DNA of 45,174 nucleotides from Devosia naphthalenivorans (GTDB lineage Bacteria; Pseudomonadota; Alphaproteobacteria; Rhizobiales; Devosiaceae), in the NCBI RefSeq assembly GCF_003056355.1, contig NZ_PYVW01000021.1:1-45174 (forward strand). Reading direction: 5' to 3'. Both the position numbers and the translations under genes were made by a program. The notes under the pieces were generated by a model. That model worked only from the letters and a program-made list of their open reading frames with translations, searched no databases and was not told the DNA's origin. Positions 25,627 to 35,412 of this stretch are shown here, piece after piece. How positions within the stretch are numbered: position 1 is the stretch's first letter; every line of letters begins with the position of its first letter.

Positions 25627-26938
25627 CATGTGCGTGCTGTTCTGTGATGACGACCCCGAAGTGCTGGAGGCACTCACCGAATCGCTGCGCATTGAGGAAC
25701 TCTCCGTCCGCCCTTTCACGCGCGCTCAGTCCCTGATCGAGGCCCTCAGCCCGGGCACACCCTGCGTGGTGCTGTCAGATGTGCGCATGCCTGATATTGA
25801 CGGATTTTCTCTGCTAGCCCGCCTGCAGGCCATCGATCCTGGCGTCCCTGTACTGTTTTTGACCGGGCATGGCGATGTACCGCTCGCGGTTCAGGCGCTA
25901 CGGCAGGGCGCGTGGGATTTCATCGAAAAGCCCGCCGATCCGCTGGTGCTGGTGCAGTCGCTGAAGCGTGCGCTCTCCCACCGCGCCACAATCCTCGAAA
26001 ACCAGCGCCTCAAGGCAGCCTCACGCGATCTGTCATCCATCGAGGGTCGCGTTCTGGGCAGCGCGCCTGCCACCGTCAAACTGCGCCAAACCCTTTCCCG
26101 GCTGGCTGAAACCAGTGTCGACGTCTTGCTGATGGGCGAAACCGGTACCGGTAAGGAAGTCGCCGCCCGCGTGCTGCATGATTTCGGCGTGGGCCGGAAC
26201 CACCCCTTTGTGGCGGTCAATTGCGGTGCGCTCGCTGAAACGGTGCTGGAATCGGAACTGTTCGGCCACGAAGCCGGCGCGTTTACCGGGGCCAGCAAGC
26301 AGCGCATCGGCAAGATCGAACATGCAAATGGCGGCACGCTGTTTCTCGACGAAATCGAATCCATGCCATTATCGGCTCAGGTCCGCCTGCTGCGTGTACT
26401 GCAGGAGCGCTCACTGGTGCGGCTTGGCTCTAACAAGGAAATTCCTGTCAAGCTTCGAGTGATCACGGCCGCTAAAGAAGACCTTGTCGAGGCCAGCAAA
26501 CAGGGCCGCTTCCGTGAGGATCTGGCCTATCGCCTCGATGTTGCCCGGGTCGACATTCCGCCCCTACGCGCCCGAACAGGCGACGCCGAAATCCTGTTCG
26601 CCTATTTCCTCATGCTCGCGGCCGAGCGAGAGGCCATGCCGCCACCTCCGATCACTCCGGCTCTAAATGCCTTCGTTGCCCGCCATAGCTGGCCTGGCAA
26701 TATTCGCGAAGTTCGCAATCGGGCAGAGAAATACTTCCTCGGTCTTGATCCGCCCGCTATCCCCAGTGATGAAGCGGACGAACCATCTCTGCAGTCGCAC
26801 CGGGATGCGGCCGAAGCCGTCGCCATCACCCAAGCGCTGCGCACCAATAACTTCCGCGTCGGCCGCACAGCCGAAAGCTTAGGCATTTCGAGGAAGACTC
26901 TCTACCTCAAGATGCAAAAGTTGGGGATTGAATATTGA
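25619..26938 (+). CDS. Sigma-54 dependent response regulator, PgtA-like
   Basis: NtrC-family activator of 439 residues. The receiver has D10-D12 and acceptor D54 (LSDVRMPDIDG). The AAA+ domain has Walker A GETGTGKE (173-180), the sigma-54 contact loop GAFTGA (220-225, intact) and Walker B GGTLFLDE. A C-terminal Fis-type helix-turn-helix follows (VGRTAESLGISRKTLYLKMQ). It should oligomerise on phosphorylation and open sigma-54 promoters; a perfect one lies at 18061, at the head of this cluster. AAGGAG is seven bases before the GTG at 25619, which decides the start over ATG 25628. Its partner kinase overlaps it upstream. Confidence 0.93.
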   Translation: MADMCVLFCDDDPEVLEALTESLRIEELSVRPFTRAQSLIEALSPGTPCVVLSDVRMPDIDGFSLLARLQAIDPGVPVLFLTGHGDVPLAVQALRQGAWDFIEKPADPLVLVQSLKRALSHRATILENQRLKAASRDLSSIEGRVLGSAPATVKLRQTLSRLAETSVDVLLMGETGTGKEVAARVLHDFGVGRNHPFVAVNCGALAETVLESELFGHEAGAFTGASKQRIGKIEHANGGTLFLDEIESMPLSAQVRLLRVLQERSLVRLGSNKEIPVKLRVITAAKEDLVEASKQGRFREDLAYRLDVARVDIPPLRARTGDAEILFAYFLMLAAEREAMPPPPITPALNAFVARHSWPGNIREVRNRAEKYFLGLDPPAIPSDEADEPSLQSHRDAAEAVAITQALRTNNFRVGRTAESLGISRKTLYLKMQKLGIEY

Positions 26939-27107
26939 TCTGGGCACTTCGGACAGTCTTGCCAAGGCTAGGATAGCAGATCGAATTGATCTCGTTGCCC
27001 ACAAAGCGGGCCGGCGGCTTTCTAGAACGGGCAAGGGCGGCTCAAATGGCCGACATGGGGTCGGAACCCGCCCGTCCGTACCGCATATTACGCCCCCGGT
27101 TTGCCCG

Positions 27108-27503
27108 CTAAAGCTCTCCAGGCACGGTCCTATATTGCGGTACGCCATCGCAGATGTCGTAGTAGTCACCTTTGTTGCCAACAAAGATGTGCTCGGCAAT
27201 CTTGGTGCCGGTAGGTCCGTCAAACGCACCTAGCATCAGGCCGATCCAGTCCGCTTCCGGGGGATCAAAAAACATCGGTGAGCCGCAGGTGGAACAGAAG
27301 CCACGCCTCACTCTCGCGGATGAGAAATACCATGTCAGGCTCGCTTCCCCACTGATGATGACGGAGGACTTCTTCACATCAACTCCAGCCTCAAAGTGAC
27401 CAGTTGTCTTGCGACACTTGCTACAATGGCATGAGATCGCTTTGGGAAGGTCGCCTTGAACGACGAAGGTTACCTCTCCGCAGAGGCATGAGCCTTTGTG
27501 CAT
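27108..27503 (-). CDS. GFA / CENP-V fold zinc protein
   Basis: This 131-residue protein has the GFA (glutathione-dependent formaldehyde-activating enzyme-like) cysteine pattern: GSCLCGEV near the N-terminus, CHCSKCRKTTG in the first third and GFCSTCGSPMF in the middle. Together these bind two zinc ions. The length is typical of the family. Most members have no proven substrate, and the original formaldehyde role is disputed, so only the fold is called. It stands alone on the minus strand, convergent with the sigma-54 regulator. Confidence 0.85.
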   Translation of the reverse strand: MHKGSCLCGEVTFVVQGDLPKAISCHCSKCRKTTGHFEAGVDVKKSSVIISGEASLTWYFSSARVRRGFCSTCGSPMFFDPPEADWIGLMLGAFDGPTGTKIAEHIFVGNKGDYYDICDGVPQYRTVPGEL

Positions 27504-27810
27504 TTGACTGTCTCGAATTTAACTAGCTACCAAACTAGCCTCGATGGCCGCTTTTGGAAATCAGCTCATTGCCGCGAATGGCCAAGAGGGGGTCGGCACC
27601 AGACTGACGGTTCTGGGCGCCAGATACCGGCGGCGTCGGGTGGAATGCGGATTGCCTTCTTCCAGTATGCGGCGGAGTAAACCGGACATTACCCCGGATT
27701 CCATTTCGCCGTGAGTTGGATTGCACCGGAGTTGTTCACCATGGAGGCTGTTGCGATTGCCGGATGGGGTAACTGGTGCAGAAATCCTGATTTTGCACTA
27801 CGCTAGGACA
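27504..27810. other. Gap between the GFA and NTF2-like genes
   Basis: The two genes are divergent here, so promoters must be present, but I see no convincing -35/-10 pair or operator. The short frames in this gap have no recognisable domain. Confidence 0.4.
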
Positions 27811-28194
27811 ATGCAGGAACTGCTCTCGATATATCAGTCCTATCTCGATTGTCTCAACGCACAGGATTGGTCCCGTCTGGGCAATTTCGTGCATGATGAG
27901 GTAAGCCATAATGGGCGACCTTTTGGACTAGCAGGCTACCGTGCGATGCTGGAAAACGACTTTCAGCAAATACCCGATCTCCAATTTAAGGCTGAGCTGT
28001 TCGTCTGTGAGCCGCCCTTCGTCGCAGCTCGCCTCTGGTTCAGCTGCTCGCCAAAGGGTGATTTCCTCGGGCTGGCACTCAACGGCAGGACCGTGTCGTT
28101 TGCTGAAAACATCTTCTATGAGTTTGACGGCGGCAAAATCAAAAAGGCGTGGTCGGTGCTCGATAAAACTGCCATTGAAAGTCAGCTTGCATAA
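27811..28194 (+). CDS. SnoaL-like / NTF2-fold protein
   Basis: A 127-residue cone-shaped NTF2-like domain: a first helix (LLSIYQSYLDCLNAQDWSRL), then FVHDEVSHNGRPFGLAGYRA, and later strands (FVAARLWFSC, FAENIFYEFDGGKIKKAWSV). The wording YLDCLNAQDW and the ending KKAWSVLDK are typical of the ester-cyclase (SnoaL) branch. Substrate unknown. ATG 27811 is used because AGGAC precedes it and the fold begins there. Confidence 0.75.
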   Translation: MQELLSIYQSYLDCLNAQDWSRLGNFVHDEVSHNGRPFGLAGYRAMLENDFQQIPDLQFKAELFVCEPPFVAARLWFSCSPKGDFLGLALNGRTVSFAENIFYEFDGGKIKKAWSVLDKTAIESQLA

Positions 28195-28245
28195 CGAACA
28201 TCACACGCCAGGGTAGAAGACGCGGTTGTTTGCGGGAGGCGCCAG

Positions 28246-28460
28246 CTACCAGTGCTTCAGGATGGCCTCAACTACATCCTCCACAGTCATCTTGGAGGTA
28301 TCCAGCCACAGGCCTTCGCGAGGCGTTTCTTACGGACCATGCTGGCCCATTACAACAAGCCGAAGCGAGCCATATCTGGCCGAGAGGGCAACGCGGCAAA
28401 CCGGGATATCAGGAGATATCATTTTGGCAATCGCCATGGTCATAAGCCCCAAGAAGTATG
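28246..28460 (-). pseudogene. C-terminal remnant of a small kinase-like (AAA) protein
   Basis: On the minus strand one frame reads ETPREGLWLDTSKMTVEDVV, ending EAILKHW and a stop at 28246. A second frame upstream reads MAIAKMISPDIPVCRVALSA. The two are separated by a frame change near 28340-28400. The ending LWLDTSxMTxEDVVExIL is typical of small P-loop kinases (chloramphenicol-phosphotransferase-like). The P-loop itself is missing, so this is a relic. Confidence 0.4.
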
Positions 28461-28526
28461 ACTAATGCGACGTCGCAAGGCCGCCGCCTGTGATATCTTG
28501 GGTATTAACGGACGTTTCATCGAACC

Positions 28527-28555
28527 TTGACACTACTTGTATGATGTCGCATAGC
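28527..28555 (+). promoter_or_regulatory. Candidate promoter with overlapping operator
   Basis: TTGACA (28527) and a weak CATAGC (28550) are 17 bases apart, about 40 bases before the binding-protein start. Between and across them lies TATG-ATGTCG-CATA, within the wider pair GTATG / CATAC. A repressor such as the GntR protein at the end of this operon could sit there. The -35 box is good; the -10 box is poor. Confidence 0.45.
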
Positions 28556-28594
28556 ATACGCCAGAACCCGCGATAGGGGTTGGAGGAGCTACGC

Positions 28595-30193
28595 ATGCGC
28601 AACACACTACTCGCGGCTTTGACCGCAATCGCCCTGTCATCGACTTCGATGGCCGCAATGGCGGCGACGCCGGCGGACCAGCTGGTGGTCGGGCTGAGCA
28701 TGAGCAACATCCTGACCCTGGACCCGGCGGCGATTGCCGGCCGCGAGTCCACGGCTGTCATCACCAACATCTATGATACGCCCGTCCAGCTCGATGCGGT
28801 CGAGCGCGCCAATGTCAATCCGGGCCTCGCCGAAAGCTGGGAAATCAGCGAGGACGGCACCACGATCACCCTCAATTTCCGCCAAGGCGCCACCTTTGCC
28901 TCGGGCAATCCGGTGACCGTGGAAGACGCGATCTGGTCGTGGAAGCGCATTCTCGAGCTCGAGCTGGTCGGTTCGGCCACCTGGCAGTCCTACGGCTTCT
29001 CGCTGGAGAATTTCGACGACCATGTCCGCGCCGAAGGTAATTCCATCATCGTCACCATGCCCCAGGCCGGCGACCCGCTGCTGATCCTCTACATGTTCGG
29101 CAAGCCCAGTGCCGCCTCGGTCATCGACAGCGCCACGGCCCTGCAGCATGAAGTCGACGGCGACAAGGCCGCGGCCTGGCTCACCACCAATACTGCCGGC
29201 TCGGGCCCCTTCGTGCTGCGCAACTGGACGGCCAATGACACGATCATCCTTGATCGCAACGACGCCTATTGGGGCGGTCCGGCCGCGATGAAGCGCGTGC
29301 TGATGCGCCATATGCCGGAAAGCCAGACCAAGCGCCTGATGCTGGAACGCGGCGACCTGGATGTGGGCCTGGCGCTCTCGGTGCCCGATATCAGCGCCCT
29401 CTCGAGCAATGGGGATGTCGAAGTCCAGTCGATTTCCAGCTCGGGCTTCTATTTCCTCGCCGTCAACATGAAGGACGGGCGTTTCGCCAACCAGGAAACC
29501 CGCCTGGCGCTGCGCTACCTCATCGACTACCAGGGCATCAACGATACGATCATGCCGAACTACGGCGTGCTGCATCAGCGTCCGGTCTCGCCCGGCGTGC
29601 TGGGCAGCATGGAAAATCCCGGCTACACGCTCGACGTCGAAAAGGCCAAGGAACACCTGGCCGCGGCGGGTTATGCCGACGGCTTTGCCGTCAAGCTGCT
29701 GTCGCTCAACGAGCCCCCATTCATCGATATCGCCACCTCGGTACAGAGCACGCTGGCCCAGGCCGGCATCCAGGCCGAGATCATTACCGGCACCGGCAAC
29801 CAGGTCTATGGCCCGATGCGCGAACGCACCTTCGAGATGATCGTGGGCCGCGGCGGCGGCGGCCAGGAGCCGCATCCGCATTCCAACATGCAGGCGCTGG
29901 TCATCAATCCGGACAATTCCGACGATGCGGGCCTGTCGGGCCTGATCGGCTGGCGCACCTCCTTCTACAATGAAGACCTCAACAACCTGGCGCTTTCGGC
30001 CCTGGTGGAACGCGATCCCGCCGCCCAGGAGCAGATGTATGAAGATGTCCAGCTGATGTATGAAGAGCTGGTCCCGGCGCTGCAGCCCATCTCGGCCGTG
30101 GTCGATACGGTCGTCTTCCGCTCCGACGTGGAAGGCTATCAGGAGCACTATGGCTGGACCACGCGCTACCATCACATCGAGAAGTCCCGCTAA
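28595..30193 (+). CDS. ABC transporter binding protein, family 5 (dipeptide/oligopeptide type)
   Basis: 532 residues with a Sec signal peptide (cleavage near AMAA-TP). The family-5 pattern is clear: VGLSMSNILTLDPA, LAESWEISEDGTTITLNFRQ, GSGPFVLRNWTANDTI, LRYLIDYQGINDTIM and a C-terminal GWTTRYHHIEK. Family-5 proteins carry peptides but also nickel, opines and oligosaccharides. The neighbours (enolase-superfamily enzyme, cupin) point to an acidic sugar derivative rather than a peptide. GGAGGAG precedes the ATG at 28595; the TTG at 28580 is rejected. It is the first gene of the operon. Confidence 0.92.
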   Translation: MRNTLLAALTAIALSSTSMAAMAATPADQLVVGLSMSNILTLDPAAIAGRESTAVITNIYDTPVQLDAVERANVNPGLAESWEISEDGTTITLNFRQGATFASGNPVTVEDAIWSWKRILELELVGSATWQSYGFSLENFDDHVRAEGNSIIVTMPQAGDPLLILYMFGKPSAASVIDSATALQHEVDGDKAAAWLTTNTAGSGPFVLRNWTANDTIILDRNDAYWGGPAAMKRVLMRHMPESQTKRLMLERGDLDVGLALSVPDISALSSNGDVEVQSISSSGFYFLAVNMKDGRFANQETRLALRYLIDYQGINDTIMPNYGVLHQRPVSPGVLGSMENPGYTLDVEKAKEHLAAAGYADGFAVKLLSLNEPPFIDIATSVQSTLAQAGIQAEIITGTGNQVYGPMRERTFEMIVGRGGGGQEPHPHSNMQALVINPDNSDDAGLSGLIGWRTSFYNEDLNNLALSALVERDPAAQEQMYEDVQLMYEELVPALQPISAVVDTVVFRSDVEGYQEHYGWTTRYHHIEKSR

Positions 30194-30206
30194 CCGCGAT
30201 TGATCT

Positions 30207-30236
30207 TCGATGCCTCGTCCATGGGCGGGGCATCGA
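30207..30236 (+). other. Stem-loop after the binding-protein gene
   Basis: TCGATGCCTCGTCC and GGGCGGGGCATCGA pair at 12 of 14 positions around a two-base loop, 14 bases after the stop. Only a short U-run follows, so it probably stabilises the binding-protein message or dampens read-through, like the loop at 19460. Confidence 0.6.
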
Positions 30237-30282
30237 GTATTTCCGCAGACCGGTTTCTCCGGCCCTTCCCAAAGGCATATGC

Positions 30283-31443
30283 GTGGCCACTATCAGAAGC
30301 TTCGAGCTGACCCTGTTCTCCTATCGCTATGACGATCTCACGGTCGACAGCGCCGGCAACACGGTCTACTGCGCCGGCGCCCAGGTGACCCGATCGGGGC
30401 TGTTGCTCGAGGTGCATGACACCGACGGCAATGCCGGCGAGTTCGTCAACCTCGACAGCGATCCGGCCATGACGGCACAGACCCGCCAGATCGCGCTGAG
30501 CCTGTTGGGCCGCGATGTCGATGCCCGCGAGCAGATTTACGACGACGTCAAGCGCCTGCACCGCAAGCAGGGCGCGTTCGGGCATTCCAATATCGATATT
30601 GCGCTGTGGGACCTGGCCGGCAAGCGCGCCGGCATGCCGGTCAACAAGCTGCTCGGCGGCTACCGGACGACCCTGCCGGCCTATGTGAGCACCTTCCACG
30701 GCGACCGGAATGGCGGGCTTTCCTCCAAGGAGGCCTTTGCCGACTATGCCGAGGAATGCCTGGCGCTGGGTCATCGTGCCTTCAAGATTCACGGCTGGAG
30801 CGCAGGCGACCGGCGCGAGGAAGCGGCAAATGTCCTCCATGTGGCCGAGCGCGTCGGCGACAGGATGGACCTTATGCTCGATCCGGCCTGCGAATTGCGC
30901 ACCTTTGCCGATGCGCTCTATGTCGGCCGGGCGTGCGACGAGGGCGGGTATTTCTGGTACGAGGACCCGTTCCGCGACGGCGGCTTTTCGCGCCATGCCC
31001 ATCGCAAGCTGCGCCAGATGCTGGCCACTCCCATCCTGATGGGCGAACATATCCGCGGCCTCGAGGCCAAGGCCGATACGATAACTGCCGAAGCCACCGA
31101 CTTCGTGCGGGTCAATCCGACCCTCGACATGGGCATTACCGGCACGATGAAGATCGCCCATCTGGCCGAGGCGCATGGGCTCGACGTCGAGTTCCACGGC
31201 TGCGGCCCGTCGCAACGCCAGGCCATGGCCGCCATCCGCAACGCCAACTATTACGAGCTGACGCTGTGCGCCCCGCGCATCGGCAATCCCAAGCCCCCGA
31301 TCTACGCCTGCGGCTACAGCGAAGCGCCCGACGCGGTGGACGAGACCGGCGCGGTAAGCGTGCCGCAGCTGCCGGGGCTGGGCGTGATCTATGACATGGA
31401 TTTCATTGCCGCCAACACCACGGCCCATGAGGTGATCCACTGA
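30283..31443 (+). CDS. Enolase-superfamily (mandelate racemase-like) sugar-acid enzyme
   Basis: 386 residues with the enolase-superfamily capping domain and barrel. Metal ligands are D200 (DLMLDPACE), E227 (WYEDPF) and E255 (LMGEHIRG). Likely bases are K168 (FKIHGW, a K-x-H motif) and H305 (EFHGCG). Such enzymes abstract the proton next to a carboxylate and often dehydrate aldonic or aldaric acids. The exact substrate is not readable. It lies between the binding protein and the permeases, so it most likely acts on the imported compound. GTG start with AAGG upstream; the stop overlaps the permease start. Confidence 0.85.
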   Translation: MATIRSFELTLFSYRYDDLTVDSAGNTVYCAGAQVTRSGLLLEVHDTDGNAGEFVNLDSDPAMTAQTRQIALSLLGRDVDAREQIYDDVKRLHRKQGAFGHSNIDIALWDLAGKRAGMPVNKLLGGYRTTLPAYVSTFHGDRNGGLSSKEAFADYAEECLALGHRAFKIHGWSAGDRREEAANVLHVAERVGDRMDLMLDPACELRTFADALYVGRACDEGGYFWYEDPFRDGGFSRHAHRKLRQMLATPILMGEHIRGLEAKADTITAEATDFVRVNPTLDMGITGTMKIAHLAEAHGLDVEFHGCGPSQRQAMAAIRNANYYELTLCAPRIGNPKPPIYACGYSEAPDAVDETGAVSVPQLPGLGVIYDMDFIAANTTAHEVIH

Positions 31444-32504
31444 TGCAGACGATGTCTCGAACGGACGCCTCGCCGCGGCACCGCTATTGGTCGAACCTGG
31501 TCTCGGCCACGGGCTTCGTCGGCTCGATCGTCGTTACCCTGTTCGGCCTCCTGGTCCTCACCTTCGTCATTGGCCGCATGATGCCGGTCGATCCGGTGCT
31601 GGCCATTGTCGGCGACGAAGCCAGCCAGGCGACCTATGACCGCGTCTATGCCCGGCTCGGGCTCGACCAGCCGCTCTATGTGCAGTTCTTCCGCTTCGTT
31701 TCCGACGTGCTGCGCGGCGATTTCGGCGTGGCCCTGGTCAGCGGCCGCCCCGTGGTCGAGGACATTATCCGCGTCTTCCCGGCGACCATCGAGCTGGGCA
31801 CCATTTCCATCATTCTTGGCGCGGGCCTGGGCATTCCGCTCGGCGTGCTCGCCGCCGTCCGCCGCAACAAGCTGCCCGACTATTTGGTGCGGTTCCTGAG
31901 CCTGTTGGCCTATTCCACGCCCACCTTCTGGTTCGGCCTCATGGGCCTGCTGCTGTTCTATGCCTATCTCGGCTGGTCCGGCGGCACCGGGCGGGTCGAG
32001 GTTTATTATTCCGGGCTCGTCTCGCCCATTACCGGGTTCCTGCTGATCGACAGCATCCTGGTCGGCGAATGGGACGTGTTCTGGAGCGCCTTGCGCAATA
32101 TCTGGCTGCCCGCCACCGTGCTCGGCCTCAATTCCATGGCCTATATCGCCCGCATGACGCGCAGCTTCATGATCGACCAGCTCGGCCAGGAATATGTGGT
32201 TACCGCCCGCATCAAGGGCCTGTCGCAGCGACAGGTGATCTGGCGCCACGCCTTCCGCAACATCCGGGTCCAGCTCGTCACCATCGTGGCCCTGGCCTAT
32301 GGCGGGCTGCTCGAAGGCGCCGTGCTGATCGAGACCGTGTTCTCCTGGCCGGGCTTTGGCGGCTATCTCACCAGCAATTTGATGATGGGCGACATGAATG
32401 CGGTGATGGCCTGCACCCTGCTGGTCGGCGTGCTGTTCATCGCCCTCAACATCCTGTCCGACATCCTCTACCGGGTGTTCGACCCGAGGACGCGTGCAGC
32501 ATGA
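31443..32504 (+). CDS. ABC transporter permease, DppB type
   Basis: 353-residue inner-membrane permease with the family start (FGLLVLTFVIGRMMPVDPVL), six predicted membrane segments and the conserved EAA-like loop (LSQRQVIWRHAFRNIRVQLV). It pairs with the DppC-type permease that overlaps it (ATGA). About 35 more residues than usual are in the central loop (GWSGGTGRVEVYYSGLVSPI), a common variation for this subgroup. Confidence 0.92.
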   Translation: MQTMSRTDASPRHRYWSNLVSATGFVGSIVVTLFGLLVLTFVIGRMMPVDPVLAIVGDEASQATYDRVYARLGLDQPLYVQFFRFVSDVLRGDFGVALVSGRPVVEDIIRVFPATIELGTISIILGAGLGIPLGVLAAVRRNKLPDYLVRFLSLLAYSTPTFWFGLMGLLLFYAYLGWSGGTGRVEVYYSGLVSPITGFLLIDSILVGEWDVFWSALRNIWLPATVLGLNSMAYIARMTRSFMIDQLGQEYVVTARIKGLSQRQVIWRHAFRNIRVQLVTIVALAYGGLLEGAVLIETVFSWPGFGGYLTSNLMMGDMNAVMACTLLVGVLFIALNILSDILYRVFDPRTRAA

Positions 32505-33415
32505 GCGGGACCGAGACCATGACCTGGCGCGAATATCTCTCCACCGACACCATCACCTCTGGCCGGCAGGCCACGGCGCAGCGCCTCTATTGGGGCACGC
32601 GCAGCTTCTTTTCGAGTCCGCTGGCCGTGTTCGGCCTCGTCGTCATCCTGCTGCTGGCCATCATGGCGATCTTTGCCCCCTGGATCGCCACCCATGATCC
32701 ACTGGTCCAGAATCTGGCGCGCGATCTTGAGCCACCCAGTGCGCAAAACTGGCTGGGCACCGACGAATTCGGCCGCGACATTTTCAGCCGCATCGTCCAT
32801 GGCTCGCGCATCTCGCTCTATATCGTGATGCTGGTTTCGGTCATCGTTGCCCCCATTGGCCTGGTGATCGGCATGACCGCCGGCTATTTCGGCGGCTGGA
32901 CGGATCGGGTGCTGATGCGCATCACCGATATCTTCCTCTCCTTCCCCAGCCTGATCCTGGCGCTCGCTTTCGCCGCCGCCCTCGGGCCGGGCATCGAAAA
33001 CGCCGTCATCGCCATCGCGCTGACGGCCTGGCCACCGATTGCGCGCCTCGCCCGGGCCGAAACCCTCACCACGCGCGCCGCCGATTATATCGCCGCCGCC
33101 CGTGTCTCGGGCGCCGGTGCCCCACGTATCCTGTGGCGCCATATCCTGCCGATCTGCATTCCCTCCGTCGTGGTGCGCATCACGCTCAACATGGCCGGCA
33201 TCATGCTGACGGCCGCAGGTCTGGGCTTCCTCGGCCTCGGCGCCCAGCCGCCCTCGCCCGAATGGGGGGCCATGACCTCGGCCGGCCGCCGCTTCATGAT
33301 CGACAGTTGGTGGGTCGTCACCATGCCCGGCATGGCCATCCTGATCGTCGCCCTGGCCTTCAATCTCTTTGGCGATGGCTTGCGCGATCTGCTCGATCCG
33401 CGTCAGTCGAGGTAA
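32501..33415 (+). CDS. ABC transporter permease, DppC type
   Basis: 304-residue permease. The N-terminal helix (LAVFGLVVILLLAIMAIFAP) is followed by the conserved LGTDEFGRDIFSRIVHGSRI motif, five further helices and the EAA loop (AARVSGAGAPRILWRHILP). ATG 32501 overlaps the DppB-type stop; a longer frame from 32069 lies in the coding sequence of the previous gene and is rejected. Confidence 0.92.
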   Translation: MSGTETMTWREYLSTDTITSGRQATAQRLYWGTRSFFSSPLAVFGLVVILLLAIMAIFAPWIATHDPLVQNLARDLEPPSAQNWLGTDEFGRDIFSRIVHGSRISLYIVMLVSVIVAPIGLVIGMTAGYFGGWTDRVLMRITDIFLSFPSLILALAFAAALGPGIENAVIAIALTAWPPIARLARAETLTTRAADYIAAARVSGAGAPRILWRHILPICIPSVVVRITLNMAGIMLTAAGLGFLGLGAQPPSPEWGAMTSAGRRFMIDSWWVVTMPGMAILIVALAFNLFGDGLRDLLDPRQSR

Positions 33416-33419
33416 TCCG

Positions 33420-34270
33420 ATGACCGATCCAATCCTCTCCGTCAAAAACCTCAACGTCCGCTACTTCTCGGCACGCGGCCTGCTGCATGCCGTGCGCAAT
33501 GTCAGCTTCGACCTCGGCAGGGAAAAGGTGGCCATTATCGGCGAATCCGGCTCCGGCAAGTCCACCGTCGGCCGCGCTCTGGTGCGGCTGCTGCCCGATA
33601 TAGCCAAGGTCAACGCAGACCGCCTCAGTTTCGAGGGCAAGGAATTGCTCTCGCTCAGCGAACGCAAGATGCAGGATATTCGCGGCCGCCGCATCTCGAT
33701 GATCCTGCAGGACCCCAAATTCTCGCTCAACCCGGTCATGAGCGTGGGCGAGCAGGTCAGCGAGGCCTATCTGGCCCATTTCAAGGTGAGCCGCGCCGAA
33801 GCGAAAAAGCGCGCCATCGAACAGCTCGCCTCGGTGCAGATCCGCGACCCCGAACACGTCTATGGCCTCTATCCGCACGAAGTTTCGGGCGGCATGGGGC
33901 AGCGCATCATGATCGCCATGATGCTGATCCCCGATCCGGCCATGATCATTGCCGACGAGCCGACCTCCGCCCTCGACGTCACCGTGCGCGCCCAGGTGCT
34001 GTCGCTGCTCGACGATCTGGTCCAGCGCCGCGGCATTGGCCTGCTGTTCATCAGCCATGACCTCAATCTTGTGCAGAGCTTCTGCGACCGCGTACTGATC
34101 ATGTATGCCGGCCAGGTCGTCGAGGAGCTCAGGGCCAGCGAACTGCATCTGGCCCAGCATGACTATACCAAGGGCCTGCTGGCCTCCCTGCCCCGCATCG
34201 GCCAGCGCCGTGATCGCCTTTCGGTGCTGAACCGGAAGCAAGACTGGGCCCGCGACCTGGAGCGCCAGCC

Positions 34271-34274
<4 letters not shown>
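33420..34274 (+). CDS. ABC transporter ATP-binding protein, DppD type
   Basis: 284 residues. Walker A GESGSGKST, Q-loop (ILQDPKFSLNP), signature SGGMGQR (the first SGG retained, Met in place of the usual Gln), Walker B MIIADEPTSALD and H-loop FISHDL are all visible. The C-terminal stretch after about 235 is shorter than in DppD proteins with a full oligopeptide C-terminal motif. GAGGTAA precedes the ATG at 33420. It overlaps the next ATPase gene by four bases. Confidence 0.92.
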
Positions 34275-35047
<773 letters not shown>

Positions 35048-35057
35048 GGAACCTATC

Positions 35058-35393
35058 ATGGCCACTTCCGGCAATTTTCTCGACGGCAAGGATGCTGTCT
35101 GGCAGGTCACGGGCGAAGGCCGTCGCATGCAGATGCTCTGCTACACCGATGCCCTGATGATGCTGCGCTGGGACTTCGCTACCGGCGCCGTCGGCGAACC
35201 CCATACCCATCCGCATACCCAGGCCGCTTATATCGAAAGCGGCCTGTTCGACGTCACCATCAATGGCATTACCAGGCGCCTCGGACCGGGGTCGAGCTAT
35301 GTGGTCGATGGTGGCGTGCTGCATGGCGCGGTCTGCATCGAGGCCGGTACGATGGTTGATAGCTTCACACCGCACCGCGAGGACTATATCTAG
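35058..35393 (+). CDS. Cupin-domain protein
   Basis: A 111-residue single cupin. Motif 1 is visible as PHTHPHTQAAYIESGLFDV (metal-binding His and Glu) and motif 2 as GPGSSYVVDGGVLHGAV (His). Small cupins of this type are often sugar-acid isomerases or ligand sensors; KdgF-type members open unsaturated uronates. Its place between the importer and the regulator suggests a catabolic or sensing role on the same compound. AAGGAA precedes ATG 35058. Confidence 0.85.
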   Translation: MATSGNFLDGKDAVWQVTGEGRRMQMLCYTDALMMLRWDFATGAVGEPHTHPHTQAAYIESGLFDVTINGITRRLGPGSSYVVDGGVLHGAVCIEAGTMVDSFTPHREDYI

Positions 35394-35412
35394 TCAGGTA
35401 GGGGGAGACGCA

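Noticed and set aside
28637..30175. Long minus-strand ORF of 512 residues
   Set aside because: Antisense shadow of the family-5 binding protein, rich in His, Arg and Gly as expected for a shadow frame.
30190..31440. Minus-strand ORF of 416 residues
   Set aside because: Antisense of the enolase-superfamily gene, whose catalytic residues are all on the plus strand.
32468..33454. Minus-strand ORF of 328 residues
   Set aside because: Antisense of the DppC-type permease; composition is Gly/Asp/His-rich with no domain.
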